A stretch of DNA of 23,364 nt from JASFUX01 sp050050115 (GTDB lineage Bacteria > Pseudomonadota > Alphaproteobacteria > Caulobacterales > Maricaulaceae), in contig JASFUX010000017.1 of assembly GCA_050050115.1 (NCBI GenBank), positions 1 through 23,364 of the forward strand, given 5' to 3'. Both the position numbers and the translations under genes were made by a program. Positions 1 through 8,038 of the stretch are shown here, one piece after another (position 1 is the stretch's first letter; every line of letters starts with the position of its first letter). The notes beneath the pieces were generated by a model, which did no database searches, was not told the DNA's origin, and saw only the letters and a list, made by a program, of their open reading frames with translations.

Positions 1-28
1 TCTGCGGCGGGCGAGAGGAGCGGTGACG

Positions 29-739
29 ATGACCGGCAAGACCAGGGCGAAGCCAGCCAAGACGGCCCGCGCCGCGAAGTCAGTCAACGCCGCCAAGCCC
101 GCCAACACCGCCAAGTCTGGGCCGCGCGGCCCGCATGCCGAGCGCACGGCGGCGATGCGCAAGCGCCTCATCGAGGCGGCGATCGATTGCCTGGGGCGGC
201 TCGGCTACGGGGCGACGACGCTCCAGGTCGTCACCGACGCCGCCGAGGTCAGCCGCGGCGCGGTGCTGCATCATTTTCCGACCAAGGTCGATCTGATGAT
301 CGCCGTCGCCGAGTACGCTGCGGAAAAGCAGAACCGCCACGTCCGCCGCGAACTCGCTCCGACCAAGCCCGGCTTGGAGCGCTATCTGGCGATCACCGAA
401 GCGACGTGGGAGGTGATGACCCGCCCTCCGGCGATCGCGCTTTTGGAAATCATGATGGGATCGCGCAGCGATCCGGAGCTGGGCGCGCGGTTCCCTGCGG
501 TGATCGAGGCCTTTGAAGCTGGCCAGCGCGAGGATGTTTGGGAGCAGGCGCAATCGGTCGGCATCACCGACAAGGCGGCCGTCGAGGCGATGGTTACGCT
601 GCATACCGCCGCGATGCGCGGCTTGGCGATCGAGCACATGTTCTCTCGTGATCCGACGCGCGCGAAGTCGGCCATGGCGCTGCTGCGCGAGTACAAGCGC
701 GGGCTCACCGGCGACCTCGTCACCAAGCCGTTCGCCTGA
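29..739 (+). CDS. TetR/AcrR-family transcriptional regulator
   Basis: Predicted DNA-binding one-component regulator. The first ~35 residues are a low-complexity Lys/Ala/Arg tail with AK, PAK and AAK steps. After it comes a TetR helix-turn-helix: a helix from RKRLIEAA, the core TLQVVTDAAEVSRGAV, then LHHFPTKVDLM, where the HHF(P/G)(T/S)K signature closes the HTH. The remaining ~140 residues are the variable ligand-binding and dimerisation domain. A GTG at 23 is also open, but GAGAGGAG at 13-20 is spaced well for the ATG at 29 and too close to 23, so I chose 29 (236 aa). Its ligand cannot be told from sequence. The next gene starts 204 nt downstream behind two dyad repeats, so this protein or another regulator may act there. 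Family assignment is secure; the target is inference. Confidence 0.93.
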   Translation: MTGKTRAKPAKTARAAKSVNAAKPANTAKSGPRGPHAERTAAMRKRLIEAAIDCLGRLGYGATTLQVVTDAAEVSRGAVLHHFPTKVDLMIAVAEYAAEKQNRHVRRELAPTKPGLERYLAITEATWEVMTRPPAIALLEIMMGSRSDPELGARFPAVIEAFEAGQREDVWEQAQSVGITDKAAVEAMVTLHTAAMRGLAIEHMFSRDPTRAKSAMALLREYKRGLTGDLVTKPFA

Positions 740-770
740 ATCGACGCGGCCTCGACGCCCGCTCTCATTT

Positions 771-791
771 AAAGTCTAATCAGACGGCAAA
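771..791. promoter_or_regulatory. Operator-like repeat, copy 1 (GTCT-N4-AGAC)
   Basis: First copy of a 21-bp element: AAA, then GTCT-aatc-AGAC (774-785), then GGCAAA. It matches the second copy at 845-865 at 17 of 21 positions. The central dyad GTCT/AGAC is perfect in both. The two start 74 bp apart, close to seven turns of B-DNA, so they lie on the same helical face. Which protein binds is unknown; the adjacent TetR regulator is the obvious candidate. Confidence 0.6.
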
Positions 792-826
792 CTGGAGGAT
801 CGGCTCCGGATCGTCGGGAATCGATG

Positions 827-856
827 TTGTCGATCGGCGGTTTGAAAGTCTATAAA
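827..856 (+). promoter_or_regulatory. Candidate promoter of the PQQ dehydrogenase gene
   Basis: TTGTCG at 827-832 and TATAAA at 851-856 are separated by 18 nt, a fair sigma70-type match with a strong -10. The -10 lies inside the dyad of the second operator-like repeat, so a bound protein would cover it, which suggests repression. The start codon is about 80 nt further on. This is prediction only. Confidence 0.45.
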
Positions 857-865
857 GACCGCAAA
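845..865. promoter_or_regulatory. Operator-like repeat, copy 2 (GTCT-N4-AGAC)
   Basis: Second copy of the 21-bp element, with GTCT-ataa-AGAC at 848-859 flanked by AAA and CGCAAA. It overlaps the best -10 hexamer in this gap. See copy 1 at 771-791 for spacing and identity. Confidence 0.6.
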
Positions 866-942
866 TAAAGGGCTGCAGCGCCCGCCGCAGCGCGCTTAGC
901 GCGGCGGAAGGGATCGGGCGTTGCGAGGGGAGGTGCAGCTTG

Positions 943-3381
943 ATGTTCTCGATGCGGAAGCATGTCCGGGGGTGGGCGATCGCGCCGCTGGCGGCGCTGT
1001 TGCTGGCGGCGTCGTGCGCAGAGCCGGAAGAAGAGAGCGCCGAGGCCGCGCCCGCCGCTGACGCGTCGACCGCTGAGGTTGCCGCGGCTGACGTCGCAGT
1101 CGCCGCAACGCCCGCCGACGCGGCCGTCGATCCGCTGCGCGCGCCGGGCGAATGGGTCACTTGGGGCGGCGACTACGGCAACTCGCGCTACTCCGCGCTT
1201 GATCAGATCACCGCTGACAACGTCGGCCAGCTCGAGGTCGTCTGGACACGGCCGGGCGAGGATGTCGCCGGGCGGCCGAACTCCAACTGGAAGGCGACGC
1301 CGATCTACGTCGACGGCGTGATGTACATCCCGACCGGCGGCACGCAGGTCGCCGCGATCGATCCGGCGACGGGGCAAGACATCTGGCTGTTCACCCCCGA
1401 CCCCTATCGCAACGAGATCGGCCGGCAGTTCTCAGGCTCGACCCGCGCGGTGTCCTATTGGACCGACGGCGAGGACAAGCGGATCCTGCTCAACTCGATC
1501 GACGGACGGTTGATCTCGATCGACGCCGAGACCGGCGAGGCTGATCCGAACTTCGGCGAGAACGGCTACGTCGATCTCAACGAGAACCTGCTGTCGGAAA
1601 ACGATCCGCGCGACCCGGACGAAATCTCCGACGTGAACTCCACCGCGCCGGGGGTCGTCGTCGGCGACACCATCGTGGTTCAGGTGATCACCACCGACAC
1701 TATTCCGCGTCTGGGCGCCGTCGCGCCGGGCTACGTCCGCGGCTACGACGTGCGCACCGGCGCGCTGAAGTGGACGTTCCACACCATCCCGCTGCCGGGC
1801 GAGTTCGGGCACGACACCTGGGACGACCCAGACGCCTGGTCGAAGAACGGCGCGGCGAGCGTCTGGACGATGCTGACCGCCGATCCGGAGCTTGGTTACG
1901 TCTATCTCCCCGTCGAGAGCGCGATGAACAATTTCTCCGGCGAGCATCGCCTCGGCGACGGCCTCTTCGGCGAAACCATCGTCTGCCTCGACGCGGAGAC
2001 CGGCGAGCGTGTCTGGCACTTCCAGATCCTTCATCACGGGGTTTGGGACTACGACATTCCCGCCGCGCCGCTCCTGCACGACATCGACATGGACGGGCGG
2101 ACCATCAAAGCCATCACCGTGCTGACCAAGCAGGGCATGAGCTTCGTCTTCGACCGCGAAACGGGCGAGCCCGTCTGGCCGATTGAAGAGCGCGAGGTGC
2201 CCGTCGATCTTGAAGAGCTGACCGGGATCGCGGGGCTGAACGTGCCGGGCGAAGTGCTTTCGCCGACCCAGCCGTTTCCGACCCGGCCGCCGCCTTACTC
2301 GAACCTGGGTTTCGCCGAAGAGGACGTCCTTAGTCTGACGGAGGAGCTGCACGCCGAGGCGACCGAGCTTCTGAGCAACTATATCCTCGGGCCGATGTAT
2401 ACGCCGCCGCCGCTCGCCAGCGACGACAGCCCGTATCTGGGCACGCTGGTCTATCCCAACTACGGCGGGGGCTCGAACTGGAACGGCGGCGCGGTCGACC
2501 TCGAAACCAACGTCATGTTCGTTCCGACACGGAACACTTACATGACGCTCGGCATGGTGGCCGCCGATCCCGAGCGGTCGGACTTCGCGCACACCGCGGC
2601 GAACGCCGGCCTGTTGCGGCTCGAGAACGGCCTGCCGGCTAACAATCCGCCCTGGGCGCTGGTGACCGCGACCGACATGAACGAAGGCGAGCACATCTGG
2701 TCGCGCTCGATCGGCGGCGCGCCGACGTGGGTGCGCGAGCTGCCCGAGCTTCAAGGCCGGGAGGACCTCAACTTCGACGCGATGGGCCAGATTTCGGTGC
2801 GGCCCGCCGCGCTCGTCACCTCGACGCTTTTGTTCCTGGCGGAGTCCGGGAACATCGGCGGCGATCCGGGCGGACCGATGTTCCGCGCCTACGACAAGGC
2901 GACGGGCGACGTCATCGCTGAGCTGGTGCTGCCCGGCCTCACATCCGGCGCGCCGATGACCTATATGCATGAAGGAAACCAGTATATTTCCGTCGTCTTG
3001 TCCGCAGTTGGACAGCCGGCGCAGCTGGTCACGCTCGCCTTGCCGGGCGCGCGGGACGCTGCAGCGCTCGCGTCGACAGGGTCGACCGCGGCAGCGACCG
3101 GTTCGACGACGCCGAGCGCGCCGATGGTCGAAGCCACCGAGGCGCAGCTTGCATCCGGCGCTGCGACGTACACGACGAACTGCGCGGTCTGCCACGGTGC
3201 GGACGGCGGGGGCGTGCCGGGAGGCAATGCGCCGTCGCTGGCGACCGTCGTCAGCCTCGACGATGCGAAACTCATGATATCCGGCGGCTCGGCTGAAATG
3301 CCGGGCATGGCGGCGATCCTGACGGAAGAGGAAATCGACGCAGTCGCCCGTTACGTGATCGTCGGACTCGGCGAAGAATAA
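943..3381 (+). CDS. PQQ-dependent dehydrogenase with C-terminal cytochrome c domain (glucose-dehydrogenase-like propeller)
   Basis: Periplasmic quinoprotein that oxidises a sugar or alcohol and passes electrons through its own heme. The N-terminus is a signal sequence ending in LLAASC (Cys22), a plausible but imperfect lipobox, followed by an Ala/Glu/Asp-rich linker. The beta-propeller begins near WVTWGGDYGNSRYS and shows recurrent DxxTG-x-xxW blade motifs (DPATGQDIW, DAETGERVW). HHGVWDYDIPA resembles the active-site segment of membrane glucose dehydrogenases. There is no adjacent Cys-Cys pair, unlike methanol and ethanol dehydrogenases. CAVCH at residues 747-751 is the heme site, with Met786 or Met789 in MPGM as likely axial ligand. 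GAGGGGAGG at 925-933 supports ATG 943 (812 aa). The next gene follows after 41 nt, probably in one transcript. The substrate is not deducible. Confidence 0.9.
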   Translation: MFSMRKHVRGWAIAPLAALLLAASCAEPEEESAEAAPAADASTAEVAAADVAVAATPADAAVDPLRAPGEWVTWGGDYGNSRYSALDQITADNVGQLEVVWTRPGEDVAGRPNSNWKATPIYVDGVMYIPTGGTQVAAIDPATGQDIWLFTPDPYRNEIGRQFSGSTRAVSYWTDGEDKRILLNSIDGRLISIDAETGEADPNFGENGYVDLNENLLSENDPRDPDEISDVNSTAPGVVVGDTIVVQVITTDTIPRLGAVAPGYVRGYDVRTGALKWTFHTIPLPGEFGHDTWDDPDAWSKNGAASVWTMLTADPELGYVYLPVESAMNNFSGEHRLGDGLFGETIVCLDAETGERVWHFQILHHGVWDYDIPAAPLLHDIDMDGRTIKAITVLTKQGMSFVFDRETGEPVWPIEEREVPVDLEELTGIAGLNVPGEVLSPTQPFPTRPPPYSNLGFAEEDVLSLTEELHAEATELLSNYILGPMYTPPPLASDDSPYLGTLVYPNYGGGSNWNGGAVDLETNVMFVPTRNTYMTLGMVAADPERSDFAHTAANAGLLRLENGLPANNPPWALVTATDMNEGEHIWSRSIGGAPTWVRELPELQGREDLNFDAMGQISVRPAALVTSTLLFLAESGNIGGDPGGPMFRAYDKATGDVIAELVLPGLTSGAPMTYMHEGNQYISVVLSAVGQPAQLVTLALPGARDAAALASTGSTAAATGSTTPSAPMVEATEAQLASGAATYTTNCAVCHGADGGGVPGGNAPSLATVVSLDDAKLMISGGSAEMPGMAAILTEEEIDAVARYVIVGLGEE

Positions 3382-3422
3382 TGTTCGCGCTCTGCGCGAC
3401 GACAAAAGGAGGAGAGACAAAC

Positions 3423-4475
3423 ATGCGGCATCAGATGATCGTTGCGTTGCTGGCGTCGAGCGCGGTCGGACTGGCCGCGACCGCGCAGGAGGATGACTTC
3501 GCTCCGGCGAGCTACGCCCAGGACGCCTACGCCCAGCCCGACTACGAGGGCTTCGAGCAGACTTACAACGCCTTCGGTCAGCCGGACTTCTCCGGCGTCT
3601 GGAGCAACGCGACGACGACCCCGGTCGAGCGCCCGCGCGATCTGGGCGACCAGCTGATCCTGACCGAAGAGCAGGCGGCGCAGATTCAAGGCGGCGCCGA
3701 GGACTACCGCGTCGCTGGCGACTTCGTCACCGATCAGAGCGAAGGTGCGCCGACGGACGGCAACACCAGCCTCGGCTACAACCGCTTCTGGACCGACCCC
3801 GGCACACAGGTGATGCGGGTCAATGGCGAGCCCAGAAGCTCGTTCATCACCGTCCCGGAAAACGGCCGCGTGCCGCCGCGTCGGGAAGGCGCGCCGGAGA
3901 GCAATTGGGACATCCGTCGGGAGTCGAGCGAGTTCTCAGGCGACTCCGGCCAGAACGACAATCCCGAAGCGCGCGGCCTGCCCGAGCGTTGCATCTTCAT
4001 GCCGACGACCGCCGGTCCGGTGCTGCGCCCGGTCCTCTACAACAACAACTACGTCATCGCGCAGGGCCGCGACGCGGTCGCGATCAGCGTCGAGATGATC
4101 CATGACACCAAGGTCATTCGCCTCGACAGCGAGCATCGCGATGACGGCGTGCGTCCGTGGATGGGCGACTCGATCGGCTGGTATGAGGGCGACACGCTCG
4201 TCGTCGAGACCACCGACTTTCATCCCCAGCAGAGCTTTTACGGCGCGTCTGAAGACCTCAAGGTGATCGAGCGCTTCACCCAGGTTGCTGACAATCGCCT
4301 GCTTTATCAGTTCACGGTGGAAGACCCGCAGGTGTGGGAAGAGCCTTGGGGCGGCGAGTACGAATTCTGGAAGTCGGCTGGCTTCTATGAATACGCCTGC
4401 CATGAGGGCAACTACGGCATGATCGGCATCCTCTCGGGAAACCGGCGCGACGATGCGCAAGGCGGCGAAGACTAG
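3423..4475 (+). CDS. Secreted protein of unknown function, paralogue A
   Basis: Predicted exported 350-aa protein with signal peptide MRHQMIVALLASSAVGLAATA and no membrane segment after it. AAAAGGAGG at 3404-3412 fixes the ATG at 3423; an upstream in-frame ATG at 3381 lacks such a site. Recognisable family blocks are PDFSGVWSN, TPVERPRDLG, GYNRFWTDPGT, LPERCI, LYNNNYVIAQ, EMIHDTKVIRLD, WMGDSIGWYEGDTLVVETT and YEYACHEGNYG. Cys190 and Cys326 are conserved in the paralogue at 16610-17662 and may form a disulfide. I have met this family as conserved hypothetical proteins in environmental bacteria, with no known activity. Its position 41 nt after the PQQ dehydrogenase suggests a linked periplasmic role, perhaps on the same substrate or product; that is inference. 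Confidence 0.85.
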   Translation: MRHQMIVALLASSAVGLAATAQEDDFAPASYAQDAYAQPDYEGFEQTYNAFGQPDFSGVWSNATTTPVERPRDLGDQLILTEEQAAQIQGGAEDYRVAGDFVTDQSEGAPTDGNTSLGYNRFWTDPGTQVMRVNGEPRSSFITVPENGRVPPRREGAPESNWDIRRESSEFSGDSGQNDNPEARGLPERCIFMPTTAGPVLRPVLYNNNYVIAQGRDAVAISVEMIHDTKVIRLDSEHRDDGVRPWMGDSIGWYEGDTLVVETTDFHPQQSFYGASEDLKVIERFTQVADNRLLYQFTVEDPQVWEEPWGGEYEFWKSAGFYEYACHEGNYGMIGILSGNRRDDAQGGED

Positions 4476-4922
4476 AGCAATAAAACAGGGAGAGGCGCAA
4501 GAAGACGCATCGACTTCGCCCGACGGGCGAGCCGAAAAGACCGGACACTTCCCTCCTCCGTGTGAGGAGGGCAGGGGCGGGGATCGTCGAGACGAGCTGC
4601 AGGGCCCAAAGAACATCGCGAGCATCATGTTCTTTGAGCCCAGGATCAGGCCGCCAAGTGCTTGACCAAAGTCAGCCGCTTCGCGCCCCGCCTCTCTTTT
4701 TTCCGCCCTCCCGCCTTTGGACGGGCGAGAACAAGGGCCCCTCGCGCGCCTCGCATCCGCCTCACGCGGGTTAACGATCTTTCATGCTCTGCGTCACAAC
4801 CGCGCGAGGGGGGATGAAAGCCGCCGCGACGCTAGGCATATTAGCGGACAGTGTTCACCAATCGCCGAGCGCGGAGCGGGTCCGACGTGATTTCATCGAT
4901 GCAAGACGTGAGCTGGCGCGCC
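4476..4922. other. Hairpin-rich intergenic region without a supported gene
   Basis: No convincing gene. Two inverted repeats stand out. CCCTCCTC at 4551-4558 pairs perfectly with GAGGAGGG at 4564-4571 around a 5-nt loop. A second has 15-nt arms at 4602-4616 and 4627-4641 (14 of 15 paired, 10-nt loop). Neither is followed by a T-run, so they are not classic intrinsic terminators, but they could stop or protect the upstream transcript. I see no strong promoter for the reductase gene that follows; AT-rich TAGGCATATTAG near 4832 is a weak -10 candidate. In-frame GTG 4851 and ATG 4899 are alternative starts of the next gene. Confidence 0.5.
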
Positions 4923-7112
4923 ATGCGCCGCGCCAGCGGCGCGGCGGCTGCGATGCTGGCCGGTCTGTCTGCGCTCGCCGCGGCGGGCGCGGCCTCGGCG
5001 CTTGAAGGCCCCGTCGTCGCCACCGAGAACGTCGAGGCGCGGCTGGTCGCCGAGGTGAACGCCGCGGCGCCGGGCGAGACGATCGTCATCGGCCTGCACA
5101 AGATCATCCGGCCGCATTGGCACACCTATTGGATCAACCCGGGCGACGCCGGCGAGCCGACGCGCATTACGTTTGAGAATGGCGAAGCGCTGAACCCCAG
5201 CGAATTCTTCTGGCCGCTGCCGAGCGCAATTCCGGTCGAGGACATCCTCGTCAACTACGGCTACTCGGACGAGGTGCTGCTGCCGCTCGAAATCACCGTG
5301 CCGGCGGATGCGACGCCGGGCGAGACGCTGACGCTGCCGGCCTATGCGACCTGGCTCGTCTGCGAAGACATCTGCATTCCCGAAGAAGCGAACCTCACGC
5401 TCGACATCCCGATCGCCGAGGAGAGCGTTCACGATCCGCGGTGGGGCGACACCCTGGCCGAGCAGGTCGCCGCGACGCCCCGGCCGATGGGCTTCGACGC
5501 TGGGATCGAGCGGGCGGACGACAAGGTCCTGCTGACCGTCGCCGATCCGATCCTCGAAGCCGCCATCGCCGAGGACGCGATCCGCGACATCTGGTTCTTC
5601 CCGTTCGACGGCACGGTGATCCGCCACGCCGAGCCGCAGCTCGCCCGCTTCGGTCCCAACGGGATCGAGCTGGAGATGACGCCCAACTTCGGGCTCGCCG
5701 ACGAGCTCATCCCGATCGACGGCGTGCTGGCGTTTGAAGAAATGCGCGGCGAGGGCTGGGCGCGTCATGGCGTCGAGATTTCCGCCGCCGTCGGCCGCGT
5801 CGACGTCGGCGCGGTTGTCGCCGCAGCCGGAGGCAGCGGCGCGGCCGGGTTCGGCGGCGGCTTTGGCGGCCCTGTCGGCTTCCTGCAGATGGCGTTGTTC
5901 GCCTTCATCGGCGGGCTGATCTTGAACCTGATGCCGTGCGTTTTCCCGGTGCTGTCGATCAAAGCCATTTCGGTGATGGAGCACGCCCACGGCGACGCGG
6001 CGGACGCGCGTAAGAACGGCGCGGCGTTCCTTGGCGGCGTGCTGGCGACCTTCACGCTGCTCGCGGCGGCGCTCATCGTGTTCAAGGCCGCGGGCGCGCA
6101 AGTCGGCTGGGGCTTTCAGCTGCAGTCGCCGTGGTTCGTCACCGCCGTCGCGGTGCTGTTCTTCCTGATCGGTCTCAATCTGCTGGGCGTTTTCGAGGTC
6201 GGCGGACGGCTGCAGAACGTCGGCTCGGGCGCGGCGTCGATGTCCGGGCCCGCGGGTTCCTTCTTCGTCGGCGCGCTGGCGGTGGTCGCCGCTTCTCCGT
6301 GCACGGCGCCGTTCATGAGCGTGGCGCTGCCTGCCGCGCTTGCTGCTCCCGCGCCGGCCGCTCTGGCGATCTTCCTCGCCCTTGGGCTCGGCTTTGGCGC
6401 GCCGTTCGCACTCTTGAGCTTCTTCCCCGCGTGGGGCCGCTTCCTGCCCAAGCCCGGCGCGTGGATGGATCGCTTGAAGCAGTTCTTTGCTTTCCCGATG
6501 TTCGGCGCGGCGATTTGGCTCGTCTGGGTGCTCGCCTCTCAAGCAGGGCCAAACGGCGTGCTTGCTGCACTCGGCCTGATGACCGGCGTCGGCTTCCTGA
6601 TCTGGGCGTTCAACGCGACGGCGGGGTCCGGCGGCGCCCGCAAGGCGGTCGCCCGCGGCTCGGCCGCGGCTGTCCTGGTGCTGCTCTTCGCCGGCTCTTA
6701 TTCGATGGGCGCGTTCAACACCGCGGGGCCTGACGCCGCGGCGCCCGGCGCCGCAGTCGCGTCCGATCATGAGCCGTGGTCAGCCGAACGCGTCGCCGAG
6801 ATACGGGCCGAGGGCCGGCCGGTGTTCGTCGACTTCACCGCCGCCTGGTGCATCACCTGCCAAGCCAACAAGCTCACCACCCTCAACCGCGAGAGCGTGC
6901 AGGCGATGTTCGAGCAGACGAACACCGTCCAGCTGGTCGCCGACTGGACCAATCGCGACGCCGACATCGCCAACGAGCTGGCCAAGTACGGGCGCTCGGG
7001 CGTGCCGCTCTATCTGATGTTTCCGCCCGAGGGCGAGGCGATCGTGCTGAATGAGCTGCTCACGGAGCAGCACGTCATCGACGCGATAGAGCGCGCCGCG
7101 AGCCGGAGCTAG
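4923..7112 (+). CDS. ScsB/DsbD-family protein-disulfide reductase
   Basis: Inner-membrane thiol-disulfide exchanger moving electrons from cytoplasmic thioredoxin to periplasmic proteins. From the chosen ATG (729 aa) there is a signal peptide MRRASGAAAAMLAGLSALAA and an N-terminal periplasmic domain with WHTYWINPGDAGEP and CysEDICys (147/151), as in ScsB-type proteins. About eight hydrophobic segments follow, with the two buried cysteines in NLMPCVFP (Cys339) and ASPCTAPF (Cys460). The C-terminal thioredoxin domain has FTAAWCITCQANK (Cys643, Cys646). All three cysteine pairs are present, so it should be active. The start is uncertain: GTG 4851 and ATG 4899 are in frame, but 4923 gives the cleanest signal peptide and has GTGAG about 10 nt upstream. 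The redoxin gene 129 nt downstream is a likely electron acceptor (inference). Confidence 0.92.
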   Translation: MRRASGAAAAMLAGLSALAAAGAASALEGPVVATENVEARLVAEVNAAAPGETIVIGLHKIIRPHWHTYWINPGDAGEPTRITFENGEALNPSEFFWPLPSAIPVEDILVNYGYSDEVLLPLEITVPADATPGETLTLPAYATWLVCEDICIPEEANLTLDIPIAEESVHDPRWGDTLAEQVAATPRPMGFDAGIERADDKVLLTVADPILEAAIAEDAIRDIWFFPFDGTVIRHAEPQLARFGPNGIELEMTPNFGLADELIPIDGVLAFEEMRGEGWARHGVEISAAVGRVDVGAVVAAAGGSGAAGFGGGFGGPVGFLQMALFAFIGGLILNLMPCVFPVLSIKAISVMEHAHGDAADARKNGAAFLGGVLATFTLLAAALIVFKAAGAQVGWGFQLQSPWFVTAVAVLFFLIGLNLLGVFEVGGRLQNVGSGAASMSGPAGSFFVGALAVVAASPCTAPFMSVALPAALAAPAPAALAIFLALGLGFGAPFALLSFFPAWGRFLPKPGAWMDRLKQFFAFPMFGAAIWLVWVLASQAGPNGVLAALGLMTGVGFLIWAFNATAGSGGARKAVARGSAAAVLVLLFAGSYSMGAFNTAGPDAAAPGAAVASDHEPWSAERVAEIRAEGRPVFVDFTAAWCITCQANKLTTLNRESVQAMFEQTNTVQLVADWTNRDADIANELAKYGRSGVPLYLMFPPEGEAIVLNELLTEQHVIDAIERAASRS

Positions 7113-7241
7113 GCGCGGGACCGAATTGGTTAATCCTTGTTAAGGTCACGCAGGCGTGAGGTTTCAGCCGCCTGGGGGCCTCAACTTCGCCGCGGTTTTC
7201 CGCTACTTTCACACTCACGGACATCTCAGGGAGAAGACTGC

Positions 7242-7895
7242 ATGAGCAAGTTCACCCGCCGTCACATCGGTCTCGCCGCCGGCATGGCCGTCGCCGCGGG
7301 CCTGACCGCCGGCGCGCTGATCGCCATGACCGCGCACGCCGCCGACACGCCGCTCGTCGTCGGCGAGACGCCGCCCGACTTCACCTGGACCGACATCAAC
7401 GGCGAGGAGATCACGCTCTCGGACTTCGCCGATCAAACGGTCGTGCTCGAATGGAACAACCCCGAGTGCCCCTACGTGATGCGTCACTATCAGGGCTCGG
7501 GCGCGATGCCGGCGCTTCAAGAAGCGGCCACGGCCGAGGGCGTCGTCTGGATCACCATCAACTCCTCGGGCGAGGGCAAGCAGGGCTATCGCGACACCGA
7601 GGGCATGCTCGAGCATGTCGAGACGGTGGGCATGGCTTCGACCCACGTGCTGCTCGACCATGACGGAACGCTCGGTCACATGTACGCGGCGACTAACACG
7701 CCGCACATGTACATCGTTGATCACGGAACGCTCGCCTATCAGGGCGCGATCGACGACAACCCGTTCGCCACCGGCGAGGACAAGGCGAACGCGCACAACT
7801 ACGTCCGCGCGGCCTTGGACTCGATCGCGGCCGGCGAGCCGATCGAAACCCCGCAGACGCTGGCCTACGGCTGCTCGATGAAATACGCGAGCTAG
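7242..7895 (+). CDS. Periplasmic redoxin (AhpC/TSA-like thioredoxin fold)
   Basis: Exported redox protein of 217 aa. AGGGAG at 7228-7233 sits 8 nt before the ATG. The N-terminus KFTRRHIGLAAG plus a long hydrophobic stretch ending AHA is a Tat-like signal peptide. The mature domain starts VVGETPPDFTWTDINGEE, typical of redoxins, followed by VVLEWNNPECPYVMRHY. Here the thioredoxin CxxC is replaced by Cys76-Pro-Tyr-Val, leaving only the first cysteine. The only other cysteine is Cys211 in YGCSMKY at the extreme C-terminus, which may resolve the reaction. TPHMYIVD supplies the cis-Pro region. The architecture suggests peroxidase or thiol-reductase activity rather than a classic thioredoxin. The DsbD-like gene just upstream is the probable reductant source. 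A 129-nt gap leaves open whether they share a transcript. Confidence 0.86.
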   Translation: MSKFTRRHIGLAAGMAVAAGLTAGALIAMTAHAADTPLVVGETPPDFTWTDINGEEITLSDFADQTVVLEWNNPECPYVMRHYQGSGAMPALQEAATAEGVVWITINSSGEGKQGYRDTEGMLEHVETVGMASTHVLLDHDGTLGHMYAATNTPHMYIVDHGTLAYQGAIDDNPFATGEDKANAHNYVRAALDSIAAGEPIETPQTLAYGCSMKYAS

Positions 7896-7919
7896 CAAGC
7901 AAAGAACATCGAACCAAGC

Positions 7920-7949
7920 AAAGGCCCGGACGTCGCCGTCCGGGCCTTT
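7920..7949 (+). terminator. Intrinsic terminator after the redoxin gene
   Basis: A perfect 13-bp stem (7920-7932 pairing with 7937-7949) with loop TCGC. The arms begin AAA and end TTT, 24 nt after the redoxin stop. The T-run is short, but stem strength makes termination of the upstream genes likely. Confidence 0.8.
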
Positions 7950-8038
7950 CTGCATGCGGCGCCGGTCAGCGGTTTGGTCTCGCCCCCCGGCGCGGGTCTT
8001 CGTATGGTCTCGCGCGAGAACCGGCGAGCGGGGTGTGC

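Noticed and set aside
1432..3420. A 662-codon frame opposite the PQQ dehydrogenase
   Set aside because: Arg/His/Gly-rich translation without recognisable domains; the + strand gene has clear propeller and heme motifs.
4893..6770. A 625-codon frame opposite the DsbD-like gene
   Set aside because: Low-complexity Arg/Glu/Gln translation; the + strand encodes membrane segments and all expected cysteine pairs.
4608..7911. An 11-nt match AAAGAACATCG at 4608 and 7901
   Set aside because: Too short to separate from chance and without a shared structural context.
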